A stretch of 32,058 bases of DNA from Desulfuromonadales bacterium. Lineage in GTDB: Bacteria; Desulfobacterota; Desulfuromonadia; Desulfuromonadales; DASPGW01. Shown in pieces: positions 1 to 8,641 of the stretch. How positions within the stretch are numbered: the stretch's first letter is position 1; each line of letters begins with the position of its first letter. The position numbers and the translations under genes are program-made. Where the stretch lies: contig DASPGW010000159.1 of the NCBI GenBank assembly GCA_035620395.1, positions 1-32,058 of the forward strand, in the 5' to 3' direction. The notes beneath the pieces were generated by a model. That model saw nothing but the letters and a program-made list of their open reading frames with translations, had not been told where the DNA came from and searched no databases.

Positions 1-1029
1 TTTGTGCGCACCCTCAACGACCAGCTCTCGCGGCACGTCGCGAACCTGGCCGAGGAGCCCGGCATCGGCCGGGAGCAGGCTGCGGCCCTCGGCGTGGATG
101 AACTGCTCCTCGTCCCCCTGGTCAGCAAGAACCGGCGCATCGGCCTGCTGCTGGCCGACAACATCGTCAACCGCCGGCCGATCAGCGACGAGGATCTCGC
201 CTCGCTGGAAACCTTTGCCCTGCCGGTTTCCTTCGCCATCGAGCGGGCCGCCCTCTATGAACGCCTGCAGGAGGAGTTGGCCAAGCTGACCGAGGCGAAC
301 AGACGCCTCAAGGCACAGCAGGAGCAGATCGTACGCATGGAAAAGATGGCGCTGGTGGGGAAGATCACCGCCAATATCGCCCATTCCATCCGCAATCCGC
401 TGACCATCATCGGCGGTTTCGCCCGCACGCTGATCAAGAGCACGCCGCCGGGCGACGCCAAGCGGCAGTTCATCGAATCGATCATCCGCGAGTCGCGCCG
501 CCTCGAGGAGGTCCTGCAAGAGGTGCTGAATTATTCGGAGTCGCTGCACCCCACCTTCGACCTTTGGGACATCAACCAGCTCATCGCCGGGGTCTACGCC
601 GGTCTGAACGAAGACCTCGAATTGGGCGGAATAGAGTGCCGGCTCGATTTCGCCGCCGGCCTGCCGCTGGTGCGCGTCGACTACAAGAAGATCTCCTACT
701 GCCTGCGCAGCCTCATCCGCAACGCCATCGAGGCAATGTCCCCGGGCGGCGCGATGGAAATCCGTACCTGCCGGCGTGAAAACGAACTGCTCATCGTTCT
801 GGCCGACAGCGGCCACGGTATGACGGCGGAGACGATGCACTCGGTGACGCTCCCCTTTTTCACCTCCAGGGACGACGGCAGCGGCCTCGGACTCCCCCTG
901 TGCGCCCGCATCCTCGACGAGCACGGCGCCCGGCTCGACATTACGAGCGAAGAGGGCGTCGGAACCATCATCACGATCATTCTGAACATACCGACGGAGG
1001 CAACTCATGGCCCGACTGCTGGTGGTTGA
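1..1029 (+). CDS. Sensor histidine kinase, GAF + HisKA + HATPase (5' truncated)
   Basis: The reading frame is open from the left edge, so the N-terminus lies outside the window; the GTG at position 4 is probably internal. Numbering from that GTG, residues 1-85 look like the end of a GAF sensor domain, followed by a short coiled linker (85-115). The HisKA helix carries the phospho-accepting H127 in AHSIRNPL. The HATPase domain shows the N-box (N240 in IRNAIEAM), the G1 box DSGHG at 268-272, an F-box-like PFFTS and the G2 box GSGLGL at 292-297, so ATP binding looks intact. No membrane segment is visible in this part. The 3' end overlaps the following response-regulator gene by 23 nt, so the two are translationally linked and very likely cognate partners. 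The signal sensed cannot be read from the sequence. Confidence 0.9.
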   Translation, partial: FVRTLNDQLSRHVANLAEEPGIGREQAAALGVDELLLVPLVSKNRRIGLLLADNIVNRRPISDEDLASLETFALPVSFAIERAALYERLQEELAKLTEANRRLKAQQEQIVRMEKMALVGKITANIAHSIRNPLTIIGGFARTLIKSTPPGDAKRQFIESIIRESRRLEEVLQEVLNYSESLHPTFDLWDINQLIAGVYAGLNEDLELGGIECRLDFAAGLPLVRVDYKKISYCLRSLIRNAIEAMSPGGAMEIRTCRRENELLIVLADSGHGMTAETMHSVTLPFFTSRDDGSGLGLPLCARILDEHGARLDITSEEGVGTIITIILNIPTEATHGPTAGG

Positions 1030-1381
1030 CGACGAGAGGGATATCCGCTATCTGTACGCCGCGGAGCTCAAGGACGAGGGATACCAGGTCGACACAGCCG
1101 CTTCCGGTGCGGACGCTGCAGAACTGCTGCAGCAGCACCATTACGATCTGATCGTGCTCGACATCCAGATGAAGGGGGAAAGCGGCCTGCAGCTGCTGCA
1201 GAAGATCGTCCGCGAAAAAACCGACCTGCCGGTCATCCTCTGCACCGCCTTCAGCTGCTACAAGGACGACTTCTCCTCCTGGCTGGCCGACGCCTACGTG
1301 GTCAAGAGCTCCGATTTGACGGAGCTCAAGAGCGAGGTGCGGCGAATACTGGAGAAACGGGGAAAACAAGGTTCAAGTTAA
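1007..1381 (+). CDS. Single-domain response regulator (receiver only)
   Basis: This 124-residue protein consists of a receiver (REC) domain alone. Visible catalytic features are the acidic pair D8/D9 in VVDDE, the phospho-acceptor D52 in LIVLDIQ, T80 and K100 in VVKSS. There is no DNA-binding or enzymatic output domain, so it should act by protein-protein contact or as a relay, as CheY/Spo0F-type proteins do. The ATG lies inside the 3' end of the upstream kinase gene, which argues for coupled translation and a cognate pair. An imperfect inverted repeat starts over its stop codon. Output partner unknown. Confidence 0.9.
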   Translation: MARLLVVDDERDIRYLYAAELKDEGYQVDTAASGADAAELLQQHHYDLIVLDIQMKGESGLQLLQKIVREKTDLPVILCTAFSCYKDDFSSWLADAYVVKSSDLTELKSEVRRILEKRGKQGSS

Positions 1382-1442
1382 AAGGTTCGAGGCCAAAGGC
1401 CAAAACCCGGCTCTTTCATCTTTTACCTTTTGCTTTGAACCT
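1369..1442. repeat. Imperfect intergenic inverted repeat
   Basis: Arms at 1369-1387 and 1424-1442 are reverse complements at about 15 of 19 positions (AGGTTCAA against TTGAACCT at the ends). A small hairpin GGCC-AAA-GGCC lies between them at 1391-1401. The left arm overlaps the response-regulator stop codon and the right arm ends just before the RBS of the next gene. It could be a weak terminator or a dispersed palindromic repeat. Confidence 0.55.
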
Positions 1443-1462
1443 GATTTTCCGGAGGGAAATCC

Positions 1463-3979
1463 ATGAAAGCCGTCATCATGGCGGGGGGCTTCGGCACCCG
1501 CATCCAGCCCTTGACCATCAACATGCCCAAGCCGATGATCCCGCTGATCAACCGGCCGATCATGCTGCATATCATCGACCTGTTGAAAAGGCACGGCATC
1601 ACCGAGCTGATCCTGCTGCTCTACCACCAGCCGATGGTGATCAAGAATTTCTTCGGCGACGGCAGCGAGTTCGGCGTCCACATCACCTACGTCACGCCGC
1701 TGGAAGACTTCGGCACCGCCGGGGCGGTCAAGGCGGCGGCCAAGTTCCTGGACGAGCGGTTTCTCATCATCAGCGGCGACCTGCTGACCGACTTCGACCT
1801 CTCGCAGGTCATCAAGTTTCACGAAGAGAAGGGGGCGAAGGCCACCATTACCCTGACCTCGGTCAAGGATCCCCTCCAGTTCGGCGTCGTCATCACCGAC
1901 AAGGAAGGCCGCATCACCAAGTTTCTGGAGAAACCGGGCTGGGGCGAGGTCTTCTCCGACACCATCAATACCGGCATCTACGTCCTCGAACCGGAAGTCC
2001 TGGCAATGATCCCGGCGGGGGAGAACCGCGACTGGTCGAAGGACGTCTTCCCGCAGATGCTCGCCGAGGACGCTCCGCTCTTCGGCTGCCAGCTTTCCGG
2101 CTACTGGGCCGACATCGGCAACACCGACGCCTACCTCGAAGCCGGCCGCGACATCACCCGCCGCCAGGTCAGGGTGCTGATCGACGAGCGCGCCACCGAA
2201 AGCCGTCCCGACATCCACCTCGGGGAAGACGTGCTGGTGGGCCGCAAGGACCTCTCGCTGCTCGAAGGGATGGTGGTTCTCGGCGACAACACGCAGGTGC
2301 TGGGCCACGCACGGCTGAAGAACACGGTGGTCGGCCGCAACTGCGTCATCGAGGACGGCTGCGAGCTCGAGGATGCCGTCCTCTGGGACAACGTCTACCT
2401 GAAGAAGGGGTGCCGCATCCAGGGGGCGGGGCTCTGTCACAACGTGCGGGTCGGTCAGGGGGTGGTCATCGAGGAGGGGGTGATCGTCGGCGACGAGACA
2501 ACCATCGGCGACGAGGCCTACCTGAAGAAGGACGTCAAGGTCTGGCCGCTCAAGGTCATCGAGGGGGGGGCGATCGTCACCACCAACCTGATCTGGGGCG
2601 AGAAATGGCGCAAGAGCCTGTTCGAGGGAGCGGTAGTGCGCGGCCTGACCAACGTCGAGCTGACCCCCGAATTCTCGGCCAAGCTGGGGGCGGCCTACGG
2701 CTCCACCCTGCCCAAGGACTCCTTCATCCTCGCCGGCCGCGACGCCATCCGGGCCTCGCGCATGCTCAAGCGATCCTTCCTCGGCGGCCTGTTGTCGGCC
2801 GGGGTCAACGTCCGCGACATCAAGATGGTCTCCCTGCCGGTGCTGCGCTACAAGCTGACCACCTTCGGCGAGGTCGGCGGCGTCCATTTCCGCCAGTCGC
2901 CCGAGGATCCGGCGGCCACCGACATCATCTTCTTCGACGCCGAGGGGATCGAGGTCTCCTCGGCGGCGGCCAAGGGGATCGAGCGCATCTACTACAAGGA
3001 GAACTTCCGCCGCGTCCATTTCTCCGAGCCCGGCGGCATTTCAGAGCTGCCCCGCATCTACGACTATTACCGGGAAGGGTACCTGCGCGCCCTCGATGGC
3101 GCCGCGCTGCGCGCGGCGGCGCCCAAGGTGGTGGTCGACCTCAACCACTCCCCGGCCGGCGAACTGCTGCCGGGCCTGCTCAACGATCTCGGCTGCGAGG
3201 TGATCGAGCTCAACTCGCACCTGCAGGAGAGCCGCTCCGGCACCTCCCCCGAGCAGGCGGAGCGTGCCCTGGAGCAGCTCTCGCGCATCGTCGTCACCCT
3301 CGGCGCCACCGCGGGTTTCTGGCTCGGGCCTTCCGGCGAACGGTTGAAGCTGATCGACGAGACCGGCGAAGTCCTTTCCGACATCGAGGCCCTGGCCAGC
3401 CTCGCCTCCCTGGTCTGCCAGGCCGAGCGCAGCGGCAGCCTGGTGTTGCCGGTGCCGGCACCGCTGGCGGTGGAGGAGTTGGCGGTGGCGGCAGGGTTGA
3501 CCGTCAAGCGCACCAAGACCGACGGCCGCTCCCTGGTCGAAGGGGCCAAGGAGCGGAACGTACAACTGGCCGCCGCCCTCGACGGGCGGTTCGCCTTCCC
3601 CGCCTTCCAGTCCAACTTCGATGCGCTTTTCGCCGTCGGCAAGACCATCGAACTGCTGGTGCGCACCGGCAAAAGCCTGGGCGAAGTCCGCCGGAGCAAC
3701 CCGACGCGGGCCTACCGGCATCTGCAGCTTCCCTGTTCCTGGGAGCTCAAGGGTGGGATCATGCGCAAGATGAGCGAGGATTCGGTCGAACTCGAAGCCT
3801 CCTTCGTCGACGGGGTCAAGGTCCAGTTGCCGGGCGGCTGGGCGCTGGTCCTGCCCGACCAGCACCGGCCGGTGGTACACCTGATGGCTGAAGCGGGCAA
3901 TGCCGCCCGCGCCGACGAGCTGCTCGAAACCTACCGCCGCAAGGTGGAGGAGTGGAAGAAGGAACTGCTGAAAAGCTAG
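1463..3979 (+). CDS. Sugar-1-phosphate nucleotidyltransferase / LbH / degenerate phosphomannomutase fusion
   Basis: The 838-residue protein has an N-terminal nucleotidyltransferase domain (about 1-235) with the signature MAGGFGTR...PLT...PKPM. A left-handed beta-helix of hexapeptide repeats follows (about 250-370). A C-terminal domain with the fold order of phosphomannomutase/phosphoglucomutase spans about 380-835. The family is usually annotated as mannose-1-phosphate guanylyltransferase/phosphomannomutase. The N-terminal domain should make an NDP-sugar from a sugar 1-phosphate and an NTP; which sugar and nucleotide (GDP-mannose or an NDP-glucose) is not decided by sequence alone. The mutase part looks catalytically impaired: the phosphoserine loop reads FRQSPEDP around S479 instead of TxSHNP, and the metal loop reads LGPSGER at 621-627 instead of DGDxDR. 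The ATG is preceded by GGAGGG at a good distance. It is first in a same-strand run with galT, a GH13 gene and glgA. Confidence 0.85.
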   Translation: MKAVIMAGGFGTRIQPLTINMPKPMIPLINRPIMLHIIDLLKRHGITELILLLYHQPMVIKNFFGDGSEFGVHITYVTPLEDFGTAGAVKAAAKFLDERFLIISGDLLTDFDLSQVIKFHEEKGAKATITLTSVKDPLQFGVVITDKEGRITKFLEKPGWGEVFSDTINTGIYVLEPEVLAMIPAGENRDWSKDVFPQMLAEDAPLFGCQLSGYWADIGNTDAYLEAGRDITRRQVRVLIDERATESRPDIHLGEDVLVGRKDLSLLEGMVVLGDNTQVLGHARLKNTVVGRNCVIEDGCELEDAVLWDNVYLKKGCRIQGAGLCHNVRVGQGVVIEEGVIVGDETTIGDEAYLKKDVKVWPLKVIEGGAIVTTNLIWGEKWRKSLFEGAVVRGLTNVELTPEFSAKLGAAYGSTLPKDSFILAGRDAIRASRMLKRSFLGGLLSAGVNVRDIKMVSLPVLRYKLTTFGEVGGVHFRQSPEDPAATDIIFFDAEGIEVSSAAAKGIERIYYKENFRRVHFSEPGGISELPRIYDYYREGYLRALDGAALRAAAPKVVVDLNHSPAGELLPGLLNDLGCEVIELNSHLQESRSGTSPEQAERALEQLSRIVVTLGATAGFWLGPSGERLKLIDETGEVLSDIEALASLASLVCQAERSGSLVLPVPAPLAVEELAVAAGLTVKRTKTDGRSLVEGAKERNVQLAAALDGRFAFPAFQSNFDALFAVGKTIELLVRTGKSLGEVRRSNPTRAYRHLQLPCSWELKGGIMRKMSEDSVELEASFVDGVKVQLPGGWALVLPDQHRPVVHLMAEAGNAARADELLETYRRKVEEWKKELLKS

Positions 3980-3991
3980 GCTCGAGGCCCT

Positions 3992-4030
3992 AGGCCCGAG
4001 GCAAAAGGTTAAACCTATAGCCTCGGGCCT
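3992..4030. repeat. 11-bp inverted repeat before galT
   Basis: AGGCCCGAGGC at 3992-4002 is perfectly complementary to GCCTCGGGCCT at 4020-4030, separated by a 17-nt loop. It fills the spacer between the fusion gene and galT and stops 2 nt before the RBS AAAGGAAC. With no T-run on either side it is not a classical terminator. It could attenuate galT translation or be a dispersed palindrome. Confidence 0.7.
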
Positions 4031-4045
4031 CGAAAGGAACTTTCC

Positions 4046-5086
4046 GTGTCCGAACTGCGCTGGGACCCGCTGAAGATGAGCTGGGTCATCATCACCAACA
4101 ACGGGACCAGGCGCCCGCGGGACTTCTACCACGAGCGGGAGCGGGTGGTGATGGCCGCCTGCCCCTTCTGCTACGGACAGGAGGATAAAACGACGCGGGA
4201 GATCTTTGCCATCCGCGACGCCGGCAGACGCCCCGACACCCCCGACTGGCGGGTCCGGGTGATTCCCCACAAGTACCCCGCCCTGCGCATCGAGGGGGAA
4301 CTGGAGAAGCGGGGAGTGGGACTCTATGATGCCATGAACGGAGTCGGTGCCCATGAGATCATCATCGAGAACCCGGACCACGACCGCAGCCTGGGGGAGC
4401 TGACCCCGGCCGAGATCACCGACGTGCTGCGCGCCTGGCGGACCCGGCTGGTCGATCTGCGCCGCGACCCCCGGTTTCGTTATATCCTCCTGTTCAAGAA
4501 CCACGGGGTGGAGGCGGGGGCGAGCGTCCCCCACTCGCACTCCCAGCTCATCGCGCTCCCGGTCACCCCCCCGGTGGCGGCCACCGAGCTCTCCGTCTGC
4601 CGCGAATACTACGCGCGCAAGGAACGCTGCCTGGTCTGCGACATGCTGGCCCAGGAGAGCGCGGCGACCGAGCGCATCGTCCGCGACGACGGCGACTTCC
4701 TGGTCTTCGCTCCCTTCGCCGCCAGTTTCCCCTTCGAACTGCGCCTCGTCCCCAAACGCCACAGCCATGACTTCGGACTGATGACCGAACAGGAACTCGC
4801 CAGTCTGGCCGAAGCGCTCAAGGACGCCCTGCTGCGACTGCGCAGCGTGCTGCACGATCCGCCCTACAACTTCGTTCTGCATAATACCCCGCCGATGCAC
4901 CTGAGGCTTGGAAAGCCTGCCTACTGGGGCTCCCTTCCCTACGATTACCACTGGTACATCGAGCTGATCCCCCGGTTGACCAAGATCGCCGGCTTCGAAT
5001 GGGGGACCGGCTTCCACATCAACCCGATGCCGCCCGAGGAGGCCGCCCGCCATCTGCGCGAAGCCGACCTCTCGGTCAGTTTCTGA
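4046..5086 (+). CDS. galT: Galactose-1-phosphate uridylyltransferase (GalT/HIT superfamily)
   Basis: The 346-residue protein matches the GalT branch of the HIT superfamily, which transfers a nucleotidyl group between UDP-glucose and a hexose 1-phosphate. Visible features are CPFC (C39, C42) and CLVC (C195, C198), candidate zinc ligands; the segment GAHEIIIENPDHD at 101-113; and the active-site stretch VPHSHSQLIALP, where H165 of HSHSQ is the expected uridylylated histidine. The start is a GTG at 4046 with AAAGGAAC about 6 nt upstream. Position between an NDP-sugar synthase and glycogen genes suggests it connects hexose phosphates with polymer synthesis. Related enzymes act on ADP-glucose or other nucleotides, so the nucleotide specificity is inferred. 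Confidence 0.85.
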   Translation: MSELRWDPLKMSWVIITNNGTRRPRDFYHERERVVMAACPFCYGQEDKTTREIFAIRDAGRRPDTPDWRVRVIPHKYPALRIEGELEKRGVGLYDAMNGVGAHEIIIENPDHDRSLGELTPAEITDVLRAWRTRLVDLRRDPRFRYILLFKNHGVEAGASVPHSHSQLIALPVTPPVAATELSVCREYYARKERCLVCDMLAQESAATERIVRDDGDFLVFAPFAASFPFELRLVPKRHSHDFGLMTEQELASLAEALKDALLRLRSVLHDPPYNFVLHNTPPMHLRLGKPAYWGSLPYDYHWYIELIPRLTKIAGFEWGTGFHINPMPPEEAARHLREADLSVSF

Positions 5087-5126
5087 GCGAACCGCCGAGA
5101 ACCGGCCGAACTGGAACGGAACGAAC

Positions 5127-8100
5127 ATGACACCTGATACTCCCCGCGCGACGGACTATTTTCCCCTGGGCCTCCAGATCTCCGGCCGGGCCTGGGACGA
5201 CCACGACCTGAATCTCGAGCTGTTCGCCGAATACCCCTCGGCACCCCTCTACCCCCTGCGCCTGCTCGCCTCCCGCCTGCGCGGGAAGGCACCACAGAGG
5301 CCGGCGAGCGCCGGCCAGCTCAATCTGCTCGCCCTGCTCAACACCGCCTTCCGCATCGTGGCCGGCCGCTATCTCGAGCAGCGCCGCTGCAGCGTCGGGC
5401 TGGAGGCCGTCGAACTGGCCGGCCGCCACTTTCCCCTCGCTTCCTTGCGGCACACCCTCGAAGCCTTCGTCCGCCACTATCCTCCCCTGGCGGTGCGGCA
5501 GGGGATGGGCAGGGACGGCTTTCTGCGCGGCCATGACGCCCCGGCCGGCCGCCGAAACGCCGCCGTCGAGCTCTTCGTCCTCGCCGTGCAGACGCTCAAC
5601 CCGGCCGCCCACTCTCTGGCCGGGCTCTTCGACGACGCCGAACTGCAACGCGACTGCGACTACCGCGAAACGCTGCGGCTGCTCGATGCCGAGCTGGCCG
5701 GCGAGGCGGCCTCCGGCCTGCTCGGCGGCTCGCTGCTGGCCCGGCTGCGCGAGCCGCTGCTGGCGGCGCCCGACTCTCTGGCCGGCCAGCTCGATTACAT
5801 GCGGCAGCACTGGGCGGCCCTGCTCCCCCCCGAACTGCTGCGTCGCCTGCTCAGCGCCTTCGACGTGCTGCGCGAAGAGGAGCAACTGCGCGGCGGCGGC
5901 CCCGGACCCACCCATATCCCCCGCTTCGCCGCGGCCGGCGATGAACCCGAGCGCTTCTCCCCGGACACCGACTGGATGCCGAACGTGGTCCTGATCGCCA
6001 AGACCATCTACGTCTGGCTCGACCAGCTCTCCACCCGCTACGGCCGGCCGATCGAGCGGCTCGACCAGATCCCCGGCGAGGAGCTCGACCGCCTCGCCCG
6101 CTGGGGCTTCACCGCTCTCTGGTTGATCGGCATCTGGGAGCGCTCGGTCGCCTCGGCCGAGATCAAGCAGCGCATGGGCAACCCCGAGGCTGTCGCTTCC
6201 GCCTACTCCCTCTACGACTACACGGTCGCCGCCGATCTTGGCGGCGAGGCGGCGCTGCACGAACTGGAGGAGCGCTGCCGCGCCCGCGGCATCCGCCTCG
6301 CCTGCGACGTCGTCCCCAATCACACCGGCATCTATTCGCGCTGGACCCGCGAGCACCCCGACTGGTACGTTCAGGTGGAACACCCCCCCTACCCGGCCTA
6401 CCGCTTCAGCGGCCCGAACCTCTCGCGCAGCGACGACGTCGAAATCGTCATCGAGGACGGCTACTGGAACCATGCGGACGCCGCCGTCGTCTTCAGGCAC
6501 GTCGAGCGCGGCAGCGGCCGGGTGCGCTTTATCTACCACGGCAACGACGGCACCCATCTGCCGTGGAACGACACTGCCCAGCTCAACTTTCTCCTCCCCG
6601 AGGTGCGCGAGGCGATGATCCGCACCATCGTCGAGGTGGCCCGCCGCTTCCGCATCATCCGCTTCGACGCCGCCATGACCCTGGCCAAGAAGCATTTCCA
6701 GCGCCTCTGGTTCCCGCTGCCCGGCGGCGGCGCCGGCGTCCCCAGCCGCGCCGAGCACGCGATGGCGGCGGAGGCGTTCGAGGCCGCCTTTCCCGCCGAG
6801 TTCTGGCGCGAGGTGGTCGACCGGGTGGCCGCCGAGGTCCCCGACACCCTGCTGCTGGCCGAAGCCTTCTGGCTGATGGAAGGCTATTTCGTGCGCACCC
6901 TCGGCATGCACCGGGTCTACAACAGCGCCTTCATGAACATGCTGAAGATGGAGGAGAACGCCAAGTACCGCACGGTGCTCAAGAACGTACTCGAGTTCAA
7001 CCCCGAGATTCTCAAGCGCTTCGTCAACTTCATGAACAACCCGGACGAGGCGACCGCCGTCGCCCAGTTCGGCAAGATGGACAAGTACTTCGGGGTGGCG
7101 GTGCTGCTGGTCACCCTGCCGGGGCTGCCGATGGTCGGCCACGGCCAGGTGGAGGGGTTCGAAGAGAAGTACGGCATGGAGTACCGCCGCGCCTACTGGC
7201 ACGAAACACCGGACGAGGGGTTCATCGCCCACCATGAGGCGCAGATCTTCCCGCTGATGCGGCGCCGGTATCTTTTCAGCGGCTCGGCCGAGTTCGTCCT
7301 CTACGATTTCTGGAGCGGCGGGCACGTCAACGAGGACGTCTTCGCCTACAGCAACCGCACCGGCGCCGAGCGGGCACTGGTCGTCTACCACAACCGATTC
7401 GCCGACACCGGCGGCTGGATCCGCGAGTCGACGGGGAAGATGGTACGCGACGCCGGCGGTGAGCACCTGCGGCGTTCCACCCTGGCTTCCGCCTTTTCCC
7501 TGCGCGGCGAGCCGGGGATATTCTACCGTTTCCGCGACCACCGCAGCGGCCTCGAATACCTGCGCGCCGGCCGGGAACTGGCCGAGCAGGGACTTTACCT
7601 GCCCCTCGGCCCCTACCAGTACTACGTCCTGCTCGACTGGCGCGAGGTCGTCGACGCCGACGGCAGCTGGAGCGAACTGGCCGCCGACCTCGACGGGCGA
7701 CCCGTCGCGGATCTGGACGCCGAATGGAAACGGCGCCGCTACGCGCCGCTGCACGAGGCGCTGCGGCGCGCCGTCGACCACGGCCTGCTGACGCGGGTCG
7801 GCACCGAGCTTCTCGCCGTCACCACCAAGGAACGCCCGGCCCTCACCCTTTTCGGCCGCGAAGTCGCCGCCCTCCGCACGGCACTGGCGCACGCCGCCGG
7901 CCTGCCGGAGCCGGAGACTGCCACCGGCGATGAACTGGCGGCGGATCTGGCCGCCCTGGAACGGCTGCTGGCGCTGGAGGGTCGGAATGCCCGCGAGCAG
8001 GCCGCTCTCGCCGCGTTGCGCTGCGCCTTCCCCGACGCGCCCGGCGCCGGGGGGGACATCCGGTCGCCGGAGTTCAGCCGCGTCTTCCTCTCCTGGCTGG

Positions 8101-8576
8101 CGCTGCGCCGTCTCGGCGAGCTCGGCGGCCCGCAGGGGGCGCCGGCCCGCACCGCCGCCTGGCTCGAGGAGTACCTGCTGCGCGACACCCTCTTCAGGCA
8201 GTTGCGGCTGGAGACCGACGAGGCGACCGCGCACCGCGATGCCCTGCTGGTCGCCATCCTCTGCCGGCACCAGGGGGCCTGGCGTGCCGACGCCGAGGAG
8301 ACGGCGGCGCTGCGAGCCGTCCTCGCCGATCCGCAGACCCGGGAACTGCTCGGCTGGCACCGCCATGGCGGCAGCCACTACATTCTCCGCGAACGTCTGG
8401 AGAGCCTGCTCTGCTGGCTTTACTTCACCGCCGCCGTCGATGCGGTCGCCGAGGCGGGGGAAGAAACCGCCGCCCTCCTCGCCGGCCTGGCCGGCCTGCA
8501 CGACTTCTTCGGCCAGGTGCAGGAGAAAGCGGCCGAGGTGCACTACCAGGTGGAAAAACTTGCCGAATTCGTCTAG
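5127..8576 (+). CDS. Large GH13 alpha-amylase-family protein (1149 aa)
   Basis: The protein has an N-terminal region of about 280 residues of unknown fold, then a GH13 (alpha/beta)8 catalytic region at about 290-750, then a long helical C-terminal region. GH13 signatures visible are region I CDVVPNHTG (393-401), region II RFDAAMTLAKK with the nucleophile candidate D514, region III LLAEAFW with the acid/base candidate E579, and a region IV equivalent FMNNPDEATA (635-644). In region IV the usual N-H-D is altered: N637-N638-P-D640. It presumably acts on alpha-1,4/1,6-glucan, either hydrolysing or transferring; the exact reaction is not clear. No signal peptide is seen, so it is probably cytoplasmic. 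It starts 40 nt after galT and ends 65 nt before glgA. The RBS is weak. GC-rich codon use leaves a long spurious antisense frame here. Confidence 0.85.
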   Translation: MTPDTPRATDYFPLGLQISGRAWDDHDLNLELFAEYPSAPLYPLRLLASRLRGKAPQRPASAGQLNLLALLNTAFRIVAGRYLEQRRCSVGLEAVELAGRHFPLASLRHTLEAFVRHYPPLAVRQGMGRDGFLRGHDAPAGRRNAAVELFVLAVQTLNPAAHSLAGLFDDAELQRDCDYRETLRLLDAELAGEAASGLLGGSLLARLREPLLAAPDSLAGQLDYMRQHWAALLPPELLRRLLSAFDVLREEEQLRGGGPGPTHIPRFAAAGDEPERFSPDTDWMPNVVLIAKTIYVWLDQLSTRYGRPIERLDQIPGEELDRLARWGFTALWLIGIWERSVASAEIKQRMGNPEAVASAYSLYDYTVAADLGGEAALHELEERCRARGIRLACDVVPNHTGIYSRWTREHPDWYVQVEHPPYPAYRFSGPNLSRSDDVEIVIEDGYWNHADAAVVFRHVERGSGRVRFIYHGNDGTHLPWNDTAQLNFLLPEVREAMIRTIVEVARRFRIIRFDAAMTLAKKHFQRLWFPLPGGGAGVPSRAEHAMAAEAFEAAFPAEFWREVVDRVAAEVPDTLLLAEAFWLMEGYFVRTLGMHRVYNSAFMNMLKMEENAKYRTVLKNVLEFNPEILKRFVNFMNNPDEATAVAQFGKMDKYFGVAVLLVTLPGLPMVGHGQVEGFEEKYGMEYRRAYWHETPDEGFIAHHEAQIFPLMRRRYLFSGSAEFVLYDFWSGGHVNEDVFAYSNRTGAERALVVYHNRFADTGGWIRESTGKMVRDAGGEHLRRSTLASAFSLRGEPGIFYRFRDHRSGLEYLRAGRELAEQGLYLPLGPYQYYVLLDWREVVDADGSWSELAADLDGRPVADLDAEWKRRRYAPLHEALRRAVDHGLLTRVGTELLAVTTKERPALTLFGREVAALRTALAHAAGLPEPETATGDELAADLAALERLLALEGRNAREQAALAALRCAFPDAPGAGGDIRSPEFSRVFLSWLALRRLGELGGPQGAPARTAAWLEEYLLRDTLFRQLRLETDEATAHRDALLVAILCRHQGAWRADAEETAALRAVLADPQTRELLGWHRHGGSHYILRERLESLLCWLYFTAAVDAVAEAGEETAALLAGLAGLHDFFGQVQEKAAEVHYQVEKLAEFV

Positions 8577-8587
8577 AATGCGCGGGC

Positions 8588-8615
8588 GTAGGGGCGCAGC
8601 ATGCTGCGCCCCTAC
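8588..8615. repeat. 28-bp perfect palindrome, GTAG-headed (copy 1)
   Basis: This is a perfect 28-bp palindrome with outer arms GTAGGGGC/GCCCCTAC, inner arms GCAG/CTGC and centre CATG. It lies in the 65-bp spacer between the GH13 gene and glgA. It matches the layout of the palindrome at 20129-20156, from which it differs only in the inner arms, on both sides at once. There is no T-run after it on the plus strand. The GTAG head recalls REP elements. Confidence 0.85.
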
Positions 8616-8641
8616 ATAACCCGAACCCGGATCCGGTTTCC

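Noticed and set aside
1435-3891. Plus-strand 818-codon frame overlapping the nucleotidyltransferase fusion gene
   Set aside because: It is an off-frame shadow; the true frame has GGFGTR...PKPM and a proper RBS.
5076-8543. Very long minus-strand open frame (1155 codons) opposite the GH13 gene
   Set aside because: It has no recognisable domains and is made of Gly/Ala/Arg/Pro-rich low-information sequence. The plus strand carries clear GH13 motifs. Long antisense frames are expected from the GC-rich third positions.
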